This document shows, piece after piece, positions 17,181 through 25,309 of a stretch of 64,000 nucleotides of DNA (positions are counted from its first letter, which is position 1; the number at the start of each line of letters is the position of its first letter). The stretch is from Gallibacterium trehalosifermentans (GTDB taxonomy: Bacteria; Pseudomonadota; Gammaproteobacteria; Enterobacterales; Pasteurellaceae): NCBI RefSeq assembly GCF_042433055.1, contig NZ_JBHLWB010000006.1, positions 1 through 64,000 of the forward strand, given 5' to 3'. The notes beneath the pieces were generated by a model. It was not told the DNA's origin. It worked only from the letters and a program-made list of their open reading frames with translations, and searched no databases. The position numbers and the translations under genes were made by a program.

Positions 17181-18593
17181 TTATTGCCAAATATTTGGTT
17201 TTACTTTCGCTGCTAATTTAGGATATTTTGCAACTTTAAACTCAGGCTCTTTGGTCGTTTTTAGTTGTGCTTGATAGTCTTTTAATAATAACCAAACAAA
17301 TGGAGAGAGTAACAAAATAGCGATTAAGTTAATCATTGCCATGATACCCATAAAAGTGTCTGCCATATCCCAAACAAGCGCCATTTTTTGTACTGCACCG
17401 AAATAGACCATCGCTAATACTGCCATACGGAAAATGGTAATTACTGCAGGGTTATTTTTAATAAATTGAATATTACCTTCCGCGTAAGCATAGTTACCAA
17501 TAATAGTAGAGAAAGCAAACATAAAGAGAATAATCGCTAGGAAATCTTTACCCCATGCGCCAACTTGGTGTTCAATCGCGAGTTGAGTAAGTTGCGCACC
17601 AGTAACCCCTGAGTTTATAGATTCCCCAGAAAGCAAGACAATTACTGCGGTTGCCGTACAAATAATAATCGTATCGACAAAAACACCCAACATTTGAATT
17701 AAACCTTGACTAACAGGGTGTTTTACATCTGCAGTTGCGGCGGCGTTTGGTGCAGATCCCATACCAGCTTCGTTAGAATAAAGACCACGTTTAATCCCGT
17801 ACATCATTGCTTGGGAGAATACAGCACCGAAGAACCCTCCAGCTGCAGCATCAAAATTGAAAGCAGAGGAAAGAATTAAATTAATGGTTGCCGGTACCAT
17901 ACTGATATTGGCGAATAAAATGTAAATTGCCATACCAATATATAATAATGCCATGAATGGAACTAACATTTCTGCAATACGAGAAATTCTGCGAATTCCA
18001 CCAAAAATCATTGGTGCGGTGAGAATAACTAATACTACACCAACAGCTTGTGGAGAGAAGCCCCACGCACCATTACTTGCTTCTGCTATAGTATTAGATT
18101 GCACAGCATTGAAGACAAAACCATAAGTTACGATTAGGGAAATCGCAAATAACCAACCGAACCAACGTTGTTTTAGACCAGCCGTAATATAATAAGCGGG
18201 ACCACCACGGAAATGGCCTGCTAAATCTTTAACTTTAAACAGTTGTGCGAGAGAAGATTCTGCAAATGCACTACTCATTCCGAGTAATGCAGTAACCCAC
18301 ATCCAAAATACTGCACCAGGACCGCCCATTGTAATTGCGATAGAGACCCCAGCAATGTTACCTACACCTACACGGCTGGCTAACCCAGTAACAAAGGCTT
18401 GAAATGGCGAAATGGCGTGTTTGCGGTTGACATTTCTACCACCTAGCATTTCACGAATACTTTGTGGCAAAAGGCGGATTTGAACAAAGAAAAGGGAAAG
18501 CGTGAAATAAAGCCCTGTACCTAATAGAGTGATGATAACAATATTCCATAGAGGTTCATTGATTTGATTAATTAAGTTATGAAATGCTTCCAT
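17181..18593 (-). CDS. Sodium:alanine symporter (AGCS family)
   Basis: A 470-residue inner-membrane transporter with about 11 hydrophobic segments that imports alanine or glycine with sodium. AGCS signatures include PFQAFVTGLASRVGVGNIAGV near residue 70, the loop GGPGAVFWMWVTALLGMSSAF and FSQAMMYGIKRGLYSNEAGMGSAPNAAAT around residue 270. It is a single-gene unit. A CRP-like sequence (18699-18714) lies about 105 bases upstream of the start. Confidence 0.93.
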   Translation of the reverse strand: MEAFHNLINQINEPLWNIVIITLLGTGLYFTLSLFFVQIRLLPQSIREMLGGRNVNRKHAISPFQAFVTGLASRVGVGNIAGVSIAITMGGPGAVFWMWVTALLGMSSAFAESSLAQLFKVKDLAGHFRGGPAYYITAGLKQRWFGWLFAISLIVTYGFVFNAVQSNTIAEASNGAWGFSPQAVGVVLVILTAPMIFGGIRRISRIAEMLVPFMALLYIGMAIYILFANISMVPATINLILSSAFNFDAAAGGFFGAVFSQAMMYGIKRGLYSNEAGMGSAPNAAATADVKHPVSQGLIQMLGVFVDTIIICTATAVIVLLSGESINSGVTGAQLTQLAIEHQVGAWGKDFLAIILFMFAFSTIIGNYAYAEGNIQFIKNNPAVITIFRMAVLAMVYFGAVQKMALVWDMADTFMGIMAMINLIAILLLSPFVWLLLKDYQAQLKTTKEPEFKVAKYPKLAAKVKPNIWQ

Positions 18594-18698
18594 TCAGAAT
18601 CTCCATTTTTATAGAATTGAAAAATGTATGAAACCATAACATAACCTAATCCTAAAAAGAATAATATTTTTGCAATATTTACTCATTAAATTTAGTTT

Positions 18699-18714
18699 TG
18701 TTATTTGTATCACA
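18699..18714 (-). promoter_or_regulatory. CRP-like site upstream of the alanine symporter gene
   Basis: Read on the minus strand, TGTGATACAAATAACA matches CRP consensus at nine of ten positions. No perfect -10 box follows at a fixed distance, so this is a candidate only. Confidence 0.4.
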
Positions 18715-18726
18715 AAAGGATATTTG

Positions 18727-20145
18727 CTAATCAGACCATAATGGTAAGTGAATTTTAACTAATAATCCGCCTAATTCACTATGATGCGCAAGAATAGTCC
18801 CTTGATGTTGCTTTATGGTATTAGCTACAATAGCTAGCCCTAATCCAAACCCGCCAGATTCTCTGGTTCGGGCGGTATCAACTCGATAAAAAGGCGCAAA
18901 AATTTTATGGTATTCACTTGGATCTATACCATTGCCATCGTCTTCAATACAGATGATTAATTCATCTTGATTGATAGAAATAGAAATTTTAATTATTTCA
19001 TTGCCATATTTTTTCGCATTTTGAATAATATTTTCTAATGCACCAGAAAGAGAGGAAGAATTTCCATTAATGAAATAGCTATAAGGATTTTTTATATTAT
19101 TTTCAATAATTAACTGTTTTTGCGTGTCTTCCTCTTTATTCAATAATTCTATTTCAAATTTTGTATCTTCTATAACATCTTCCCAAATATCAGGAATAGG
19201 AAATATTTCACGTTCTAATTGATTATTAATTTGTTGACGAGAAATATTTAAAATATCTGAAATCATTTGCTCTAAGCGTTCGGCTTCAAGTTCAATTCTG
19301 GCTAATTCAGGTGTTTCTCCATGGCGACGGCGAATAATTGCTGCAGAGAGCTTTAACCGTGCCAATGGGGTTCTTAATTCATGAGATATATCAGAAAGCA
19401 TTCTGTTTTGAGCATTTAATAAGTCTTCTAAGGCAGTAACCATCTGGTTAAAGCTTTTTCCTACAGCTTGAATCTCGACAGGACCTTTCTTTTCTAATGC
19501 TTTATTAATAATAAAATTCCCCATAGCAACATTATTTACCGCTTTACGTAACCTTGCTATTGGCGCAGTAATTTTATAGGAAAGAATTAATAATAAAGGT
19601 GCGGTAATAATGCTAATGATTAATAGCATTATGAGAGGCTTGTCAAAGAATACTTTAATAACAGGGTGTGTTGGCGGAACTTTTTTTATAAAATAACTAT
19701 AATAAGTCGTTGATTTTTCACCCTCATAAGAAAGTTTAATTAAAAAAGGACCAATAATTTCAGATGTATCAAACTGCTTTTTTTGAGGGAATAAAGGGTT
19801 ATCTGAATGAATAATAAATTCTTTTAAATTAGTGTAATCTTGATAATTTACACTCATGATTTTCCCTGCTTGATTGACCAAAGCAAATCTTAAATGTTTC
19901 TCTTTCGCTAAAGCTTCTATTTGCGATTGAAGGTGAAATGAATTGCTATCGTCCATTTTTTCTATCATAGAAAATATAATATTATTATAGATATTGACCT
20001 CTTGTTCTTGAAGCGTTGAATAATTTCTTGAGTCAAAAGAGGGTAATATAATTGCAATAATAAAGGAAATACAAAATATTAAAATAAAAAAGAGGTATAT
20101 CTGACCTGTTAATGTAGAAAATGGTTTAAATAGTTTTCTTTTCAT
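18727..20145 (-). CDS. cpxA: Envelope stress sensor histidine kinase CpxA
   Basis: A 472-residue inner-membrane kinase. It has a first membrane helix (about residues 13-35), a periplasmic sensor (36-165), a second helix (about 168-190), HAMP, a dimerisation domain with phospho-acceptor H255 in SDISHELRTPLARLK, and an ATPase domain with the N box IIQNAKKYGNE and G boxes DDGNGIDPSEY and GGFGLGLAIV. The SAAIIRRRHGETPELARIELEAERLEQMI stretch is CpxA-like. It senses envelope stress and phosphorylates CpxR. An intrinsic terminator lies between cpxR and this gene, so cpxA may be made at a lower level. Confidence 0.9.
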   Translation of the reverse strand: MKRKLFKPFSTLTGQIYLFFILIFCISFIIAIILPSFDSRNYSTLQEQEVNIYNNIIFSMIEKMDDSNSFHLQSQIEALAKEKHLRFALVNQAGKIMSVNYQDYTNLKEFIIHSDNPLFPQKKQFDTSEIIGPFLIKLSYEGEKSTTYYSYFIKKVPPTHPVIKVFFDKPLIMLLIISIITAPLLLILSYKITAPIARLRKAVNNVAMGNFIINKALEKKGPVEIQAVGKSFNQMVTALEDLLNAQNRMLSDISHELRTPLARLKLSAAIIRRRHGETPELARIELEAERLEQMISDILNISRQQINNQLEREIFPIPDIWEDVIEDTKFEIELLNKEEDTQKQLIIENNIKNPYSYFINGNSSSLSGALENIIQNAKKYGNEIIKISISINQDELIICIEDDGNGIDPSEYHKIFAPFYRVDTARTRESGGFGLGLAIVANTIKQHQGTILAHHSELGGLLVKIHLPLWSD

Positions 20146-20165
20146 AAATAAATTGAATTAGTGAT

Positions 20166-20200
20166 AAAAAAGCCCTCATTTTCAATATAAAACGAGGGCT
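20166..20200 (-). terminator. Intrinsic terminator between cpxR and cpxA
   Basis: On the minus strand AGCCCTC (20200-20194) pairs with GAGGGCT (20177-20171); TTTT/AAAA pairs extend the stem, and TTTTTT follows. It stands in the 79-base gap between the cpxR stop and the cpxA ATG, so it should act as an attenuator inside the operon. Confidence 0.85.
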
Positions 20201-20224
20201 TATTTGAATCATAAAAAGATTCTA

Positions 20225-20950
20225 TTATTTGTCTGTAATTAAAAGATAACCTCTGCCTCGTAATGTTTTAAACCATGGTAGATTATCTGATCTTGGTGGT
20301 AATTTTTTACGTAAGTTTGACATATGCATATCAATAGCTCGGTCAAACGGCGTCAAGCGTTTATCTAAAATTTCAATAGATAGTAATTCTCTGGAGAGAA
20401 TAAGTCCAGGATTACGAATCAGCATATGTAATAAAGCGAACTCTGTACCCGTCAATTCAAGGTCTTTTCCTTTATACATGACTTGTTGACGTCCTGGATA
20501 TAGAATAATATCACTAAATTGTAGTGTTTTTGAATCATCAGCTGTATTGAGTTCAATATGATTACTACTTACTGGGCTATTAGTAATAGATGTTTTTATT
20601 CTACGTAAGATCGCTTTTATTCTAGCAATTAATTCTCGATCATTAAATGGTTTAGGTAGGTAATCGTCAGCTCCTAATTCTAAACCTAAAACTCTATCTA
20701 CATCATCACCTCTAGCTGTTAACATTAAGACAGGTGTAGTATATTTTTGGCGAATTTGTTTTAATGTTTCAATTCCACTTAACTTAGGCATCATTATATC
20801 TAGTAAAATGAGATCAAAGCTTGGATCTAGTTTTCGTAATGCTTCTTCTCCATTATGAACGACTTCAACATCAAAACTTTCCATTGTTAAGACTTCAGTT
20901 AGTAAAGTGGTAAATTCAACATCATCGTCAACAAGAAGTATTTTTGGCAT
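20225..20950 (-). CDS. cpxR: Response regulator CpxR
   Basis: A 241-residue OmpR-family regulator. The receiver domain (residues about 2-120) has the acidic pocket VDDD at 8-10, phospho-acceptor D51 in LILLDIMMPKLSG and the lysine of LPKPFNDREL. The C-terminal winged helix includes LTGTEFALLHMLIRNPG and the recognition segment RAIDMHMSNLRKKL. I chose the ATG at 20950 because GGGGA lies a suitable distance upstream; an ATG at 20965 has no ribosome site. A GTAAA-N5-GAAAA sequence at 21024-21038 may be a CpxR autoregulation box. Confidence 0.93.
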   Translation of the reverse strand: MPKILLVDDDVEFTTLLTEVLTMESFDVEVVHNGEEALRKLDPSFDLILLDIMMPKLSGIETLKQIRQKYTTPVLMLTARGDDVDRVLGLELGADDYLPKPFNDRELIARIKAILRRIKTSITNSPVSSNHIELNTADDSKTLQFSDIILYPGRQQVMYKGKDLELTGTEFALLHMLIRNPGLILSRELLSIEILDKRLTPFDRAIDMHMSNLRKKLPPRSDNLPWFKTLRGRGYLLITDK

Positions 20951-21023
20951 TTTTGCTGTCCCCATTTTTATAAGTAGCGCATATTGTATAGGAATCTAAG
21001 AACTAAGAATAGGCTACACAAAA

Positions 21024-21038
21024 GTAAATTTTGGAAAA
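21024..21038 (+). promoter_or_regulatory. Candidate CpxR box in the cpxR promoter
   Basis: GTAAATTTTGGAAAA is one mismatch from the CpxR consensus GTAAA-N5-GTAAA. It lies about 75 bases upstream of the cpxR start, in reverse orientation to the gene. In an AT-rich region such a match can be chance. Confidence 0.35.
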
Positions 21039-21105
21039 TCGCAGTGGTAAGATCAATTTTTATGTAGAAAAAAAGTCAAATTTGAAAAAATATAATTTTT
21101 TTAGT

Positions 21106-21134
21106 AAAAAGAATCCCATATTTATATGGGATTC
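21106..21134 (-). terminator. Intrinsic terminator of the peroxiredoxin gene
   Basis: GAATCCCATA and TATGGGATTC pair around a short loop (21111-21134), and a T5 run follows on the minus strand (21110-21106). Confidence 0.88.
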
Positions 21135-21158
21135 ATAATCTCTCTAAGTGATGCTTAA

Positions 21159-21761
21159 TTAAAGCTGTTCAGCATTTTTCTTTAAGTATGCCGCAACACC
21201 ATCTGGGTTAGCGCTCATACCTTCTTTACCTTTTGACCATTGCGCAGGGCAAACTTCACCGTGTTCTTCGTGGAACGCAAGTGCATCAACCATACGAAGC
21301 ATTTCATCGATGTTACGACCTAATGGAAGATCATTAACAACTTGATGGCGAACAACACCATTTTTGTCAATTAAGAAAGAAGCACGTAATGCCACGCCTG
21401 CTGCTGGGTGTTCAATACCATAAGCTTGAGCGATTTCGTGTTTAACGTCAGCAACCATAGCAAACTGAACTTCACCGATACCGCCTTGATCTACAGGGGT
21501 TTTACGCCATGCGTTGTGGGTAAATTGAGAATCGATAGAAACACCAATAACTTCAACGCCACGTTTTTTAAACTCTTGATAGCGGTGATCAAATGCAATG
21601 ATTTCTGATGGGCAAACAAAAGTGAAGTCTAAAGGCCAGAAGAAAATAACTGCAGATTTACCTTCGATATGTTTTTTAAGATTAAAATTATCAACGATTT
21701 CACCGTTACCTAATACTGCTGATGCAGTAAAATCTGGTGCTTGACGTGTTACTAATACCAT
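21159..21761 (-). CDS. Typical 2-Cys peroxiredoxin (AhpC/Prx1 type)
   Basis: A 200-residue cytoplasmic thiol peroxidase that reduces hydrogen peroxide and organic peroxides. The peroxidatic cysteine is C50 in FTFVCPSEI, and the resolving cysteine is C171 in HGEVCPAQW. The PLDFTFVCP and GVSIDSQFTHNAWRKTP segments are typical of Prx1-type enzymes. No reductase (AhpF) is adjacent, so the electron donor is probably the thioredoxin system. It is a single gene with GGAG upstream of the ATG. Confidence 0.94.
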   Translation of the reverse strand: MVLVTRQAPDFTASAVLGNGEIVDNFNLKKHIEGKSAVIFFWPLDFTFVCPSEIIAFDHRYQEFKKRGVEVIGVSIDSQFTHNAWRKTPVDQGGIGEVQFAMVADVKHEIAQAYGIEHPAAGVALRASFLIDKNGVVRHQVVNDLPLGRNIDEMLRMVDALAFHEEHGEVCPAQWSKGKEGMSANPDGVAAYLKKNAEQL

Positions 21762-21935
21762 AACTATCTCCTTGTGAGTATCTAATTAACGATTAAGATA
21801 AAACAACGAAGTTTTCATATTAATCCGTTGTTTTGACGAAGTAAAAGATATCGCTTTCTATCGAAAATATACAGTTGTTTTTATCTATCAAATCAATTAA
21901 TGTTGAACGATATATTTACCAAGCGAGGTTTAATA

Positions 21936-23132
21936 ATGGTAACGCAAATACAACAAAAAAACACCAAACTTATTCATTCAGGTCGTCATCATCGAGTTAC
22001 TCAAGGGAGTGTTAACCCTGTTATTCAACGCGCATCATCGTTGGTTTTTAATAGCGTATCAGAGAAGAAAGTGGCGACCAAACAACGAGCAAAACAAGCA
22101 CTTTTTTACGGACGTCGTGGCACGTTAACACATTTTGCATTGCAAGATGTGATGTGTGAGTTAGAAGGTGGTGTAGGTTGTTATCTCTATCCTTGTGGTG
22201 CAGCAGCGATTAGTAATAGTTTATTAGCATTTGTCCAGCAAGGTGATCATATTCTGGTAACGGGTGCAGCATATGAACCAACACAAGAATTTTGCCAGAT
22301 TATTTTAAAAAAAATGGGGATAGAAACGACCTTTTTTGATCCGATGTTATCGGCAGAAGAGGTGGCAGCATTAGTGCAAGAAAATACAAAAGTTGTCTTT
22401 CTTGAAGTACCGAGTTCATTAACGATGGAAGTTGGTGATATACCAGGAATTGTGCAAGCGGTACGAGCAAAAAATCCAGAGTTAGTGATTATGTTGGATA
22501 ATACTTGGTCAGGCGGATTGCTATTTCCAGCATTACAATATGGGATTGATATATCTATTCAAGCTGGAACAAAATATTTAGTCGGGCATTCTGATGCAAT
22601 GATTGGGACAGCGGTAGCTAATGAACGTACATGGGATCAACTGCGAGAACAATCTTATTTAATGGGGCAAATGGTTGATGCAGATACGGCGTATATGACG
22701 GCAAGAGGGATTCGCACATTAGCTTTGCGTTTAAAACAGCATGAAGAAAGTAGCTTAAAAATTGCCAAATGGTTAGCAGAACAGCCAGAAGTGAAAATTG
22801 TTTATCACCCTGCATTACCAAGTTGTCCTGGGCATCAATTTTTTCAGCGTGATTTTAAAGGGGCAAGTGGATTATTTTCCTTTGAATTACAACAACGTTT
22901 AAACGATGAACAAGTAGCAAACTTTTTGGATCATTTCCAACTGTTCTCGATGGCGTATTCATGGGGTGGTTATGAATCATTGATTTTAGTGAATCAGCCA
23001 GAAGAAATAGCACGAATTCGTCCAAATATTCAGCGCAAATTAACAGGAAGTTTAGTGCGTATTCATGTCGGTTTAGAAGATCCTAATGATTTAATTCATG
23101 ATTTAGCAGCAGGATTAGCAAGGATTGTGTAA
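21936..23132 (+). CDS. metC: Cystathionine beta-lyase
   Basis: A 398-residue PLP enzyme that splits cystathionine into homocysteine, pyruvate and ammonia in methionine synthesis. The PLP lysine is K213 in SIQAGTKYLVGHSDAM; YGRRGTLTHFAL and the cofactor-ring segment PCGAAAISNS are typical of the MetC branch. I chose the ATG at 21936, which has GCGAGG upstream and gives the family length (E. coli MetC is 395); an earlier ATG at 21900 lacks an RBS. It is a single gene transcribed away from the peroxiredoxin gene. Confidence 0.93.
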   Translation: MVTQIQQKNTKLIHSGRHHRVTQGSVNPVIQRASSLVFNSVSEKKVATKQRAKQALFYGRRGTLTHFALQDVMCELEGGVGCYLYPCGAAAISNSLLAFVQQGDHILVTGAAYEPTQEFCQIILKKMGIETTFFDPMLSAEEVAALVQENTKVVFLEVPSSLTMEVGDIPGIVQAVRAKNPELVIMLDNTWSGGLLFPALQYGIDISIQAGTKYLVGHSDAMIGTAVANERTWDQLREQSYLMGQMVDADTAYMTARGIRTLALRLKQHEESSLKIAKWLAEQPEVKIVYHPALPSCPGHQFFQRDFKGASGLFSFELQQRLNDEQVANFLDHFQLFSMAYSWGGYESLILVNQPEEIARIRPNIQRKLTGSLVRIHVGLEDPNDLIHDLAAGLARIV

Positions 23133-23249
23133 AACATTATGACTAGGTTAAATAAGAGAACGAAAATAAATTTTTCGTAATTTTAATGGTAACCCATGTA
23201 CAAAAATGAAAGCACAACTTGTTTTGGCGAGAATACTGATTTAAATATG

Positions 23250-23290
23250 AATAGCCAACGCCAGTCATGGCATTGGCTATTTATGTTTTT
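23250..23290 (+). terminator. Hairpin between metC and uxuA
   Basis: AATAGCCAACGCC (23250-23262) pairs with GGCATTGGCTATT (23269-23281), one mismatch, followed by a broken T-run. It can stop metC transcription and may also serve the converging uronate operon. Confidence 0.75.
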
Positions 23291-23307
23291 GCTATCTTTA
23301 TTCCTCT

Positions 23308-24492
23308 TTATTTACTGAAATAAACTTTCTTTAAAGCAAGTTCTAACCCTCTAAACTCAGCTAAACCGCGTAATCTGCCGATTGCAGAATATCCAGGATT
23401 TGTTTTTTTCTTTAAATCATCTAACATTTGATGTCCATGATCTGGACGCATAGGAATAAGACGCTTATTTCCTTGAGCTAAACGACGATTTTCCTCAGTT
23501 AACAAAGCTTTAACTACATTAAACATATCCACATCGCCTTCTAAATGTGCAGCTTCATGGAAACTTAATGGGTTTTCTTCACGGCAAGTTGAACGTAGAT
23601 GAGCAAAATAGATCCGATCAGCAAATTTTTCTGTCATTGCAACTAAATCATTATCTGAACGAACACCATACGATCCTGTACACATTGTAAAGCCATTTGC
23701 TTGGAGAGGTTCTGTTTCAACAAACCATTGCATATCTTCAATAGTTGATACAATTCGAGGTAATCCCAGAATTGGACGAGGAGGATCATCTGGGTGAATA
23801 GCTAATTTGATACCGACTTCTTGAGCAACAGGAACAACTTGGTGCAAGAAATAGGCTAAGTGTGTACGGAATTTTTCTGCAGAAATATCTTTATAACGAT
23901 CTAATTGTGCTTGAAATTCTTCGAGTGTATAACCTTCCTCTGCTCCAGGTAATCCAGCAATAATATTATTCGTTAATTGTTGAATCTCTTCTGTTGACAT
24001 TTTGTCATAATACGCTTTTGCTTGCTTGCACTCTTTTTCACTATAAGTTTGTTCCGCATTTGGACGTTTTAAAATATGGAGTTCAAATGCAGCAAATGCA
24101 ATTTGATCAAAACGTAATGCTTTTGAACCATCTGGTAATTGGTATGCTAAATCTGTTCTTGTCCAGTCTAAGACGGGCATAAAGTTATAACAAACCGTAT
24201 CAATACCGCAATGAGCTAAATTGCGCAAAGTTTGTTTATAATTCTCGATCCATTGTTGATAGTTTCCTGTTTGCGTTTTGATCTCCTCATGTACTGGCAC
24301 GCTTTCTACAACAGACCACGTTAATCCAGCTTGTTCAATTTGATTTTTACGCTTTTCAACCTCTTCAATACTCCAAACTTGTCCATTTGGAATATGATGT
24401 AATGCTGTTACAACTCCTGTTGCACCTGCTTGTCGAATATCAGATAACGATACAGGATCATTCGGCCCATACCAACGCCATGTTTGTTCCAT
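23308..24492 (-). CDS. uxuA: Mannonate dehydratase
   Basis: A 394-residue cytoplasmic enzyme that dehydrates D-mannonate to 2-keto-3-deoxygluconate. UxuA landmarks are the start MEQTWRWYGPNDPVSLSDI, GLTWSVVESVPVHE, CYNFMPVLDWTRT, the metal-site region GIKLAIHPDDPPRPILGLPR and RPDHGHQMLDD near the end. It is the last gene of the minus-strand operon after uxuR, and it finishes the hexuronate steps present in this window. The next enzymes, KdgK and Eda, are not here. Confidence 0.96.
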   Translation of the reverse strand: MEQTWRWYGPNDPVSLSDIRQAGATGVVTALHHIPNGQVWSIEEVEKRKNQIEQAGLTWSVVESVPVHEEIKTQTGNYQQWIENYKQTLRNLAHCGIDTVCYNFMPVLDWTRTDLAYQLPDGSKALRFDQIAFAAFELHILKRPNAEQTYSEKECKQAKAYYDKMSTEEIQQLTNNIIAGLPGAEEGYTLEEFQAQLDRYKDISAEKFRTHLAYFLHQVVPVAQEVGIKLAIHPDDPPRPILGLPRIVSTIEDMQWFVETEPLQANGFTMCTGSYGVRSDNDLVAMTEKFADRIYFAHLRSTCREENPLSFHEAAHLEGDVDMFNVVKALLTEENRRLAQGNKRLIPMRPDHGHQMLDDLKKKTNPGYSAIGRLRGLAEFRGLELALKKVYFSK

Positions 24493-24525
24493 TTTTTTGC
24501 TCCTTAAACTACTAAATGTTTCAAT

Positions 24526-25287
24526 TTATTCTTTTTCAATTCCTACAACGACTGGACTAATATTGAATAAATAACCATCGAAATTTGGATCATCTACATC
24601 AGACAACTCAAATAATTTCTGTTTTACATTTTCCAAATGTTGCCACATTGCCTGACGAGCTAATACAGGATCTTTCTTTTGCATTGCTCCCACAATATTC
24701 TCGTGATCTTTAATCCAAAGATAACGATAATTTTGGTTTGGTATGTGTAAGTGTAATCCTTGCCACATTTTGCTATTCATTCTCAAATCCCATAAAGATT
24801 TTTGCATCTGAATAATCACCTCATTCTGAGTAATTTCAGCGATAGTGCGATGGAAATCTTCATCAGCGACATAATCTTCATCTCCGTGTTCTAAAGTTTG
24901 TCGCTCTCTTAGCAAAATATCTTTTAATTTAGTTATATCAGCCCTTGTTGCTTGAATCGCAGCAAATTCAGCAATACTACTTTCTAATAATTGTCTTGCT
25001 TGTAATAACTCAAAAGGTCCAACATCTATTTGATGAAGAGATTCATCATTTTCAGCCACTCTAGGTATCTCTATTAAATAAACGCCAGATCCTTTACGTA
25101 CTTCAACAAACCCCTCAATCTCCAACATAATTAGGGCTTCTCGAATCACGGTTCGGCTTACATTAAAATACTCAGCCAAATCCCTTTCTGTTGGTAATTT
25201 ATTACCAATTTTATATTTCCCTGCAAATATCTGTTTTTTTATTTCATTACCGATCTTTTTATAAGATCGAAGATCTTCATTCATCAT
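24526..25287 (-). CDS. uxuR: GntR-family (FadR subfamily) hexuronate regulator
   Basis: A 253-residue regulator with an N-terminal winged helix (YKKIGNEIKKQIFAGKYKIG, then LPTERDLAEYFNVSRTVIREALIMLEIEGFVEV) and a C-terminal all-helical FCD ligand domain (about residues 95-230; ARQLLESSIAEFAAI, DEDFHRTIAEITQN). It most resembles UxuR/ExuR, repressors released by fructuronate or related acids. It lies between GH31 and uxuA in the operon it probably controls. TGGT-type words in the divergent promoter region (29607-29616, 29701-29709) resemble the TGGTATACCA half-sites of this group. Confidence 0.88.
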   Translation of the reverse strand: MMNEDLRSYKKIGNEIKKQIFAGKYKIGNKLPTERDLAEYFNVSRTVIREALIMLEIEGFVEVRKGSGVYLIEIPRVAENDESLHQIDVGPFELLQARQLLESSIAEFAAIQATRADITKLKDILLRERQTLEHGDEDYVADEDFHRTIAEITQNEVIIQMQKSLWDLRMNSKMWQGLHLHIPNQNYRYLWIKDHENIVGAMQKKDPVLARQAMWQHLENVKQKLFELSDVDDPNFDGYLFNISPVVVGIEKE

Positions 25288-25309
25288 TATGAATTCCTAA
25301 TTAAATTAA

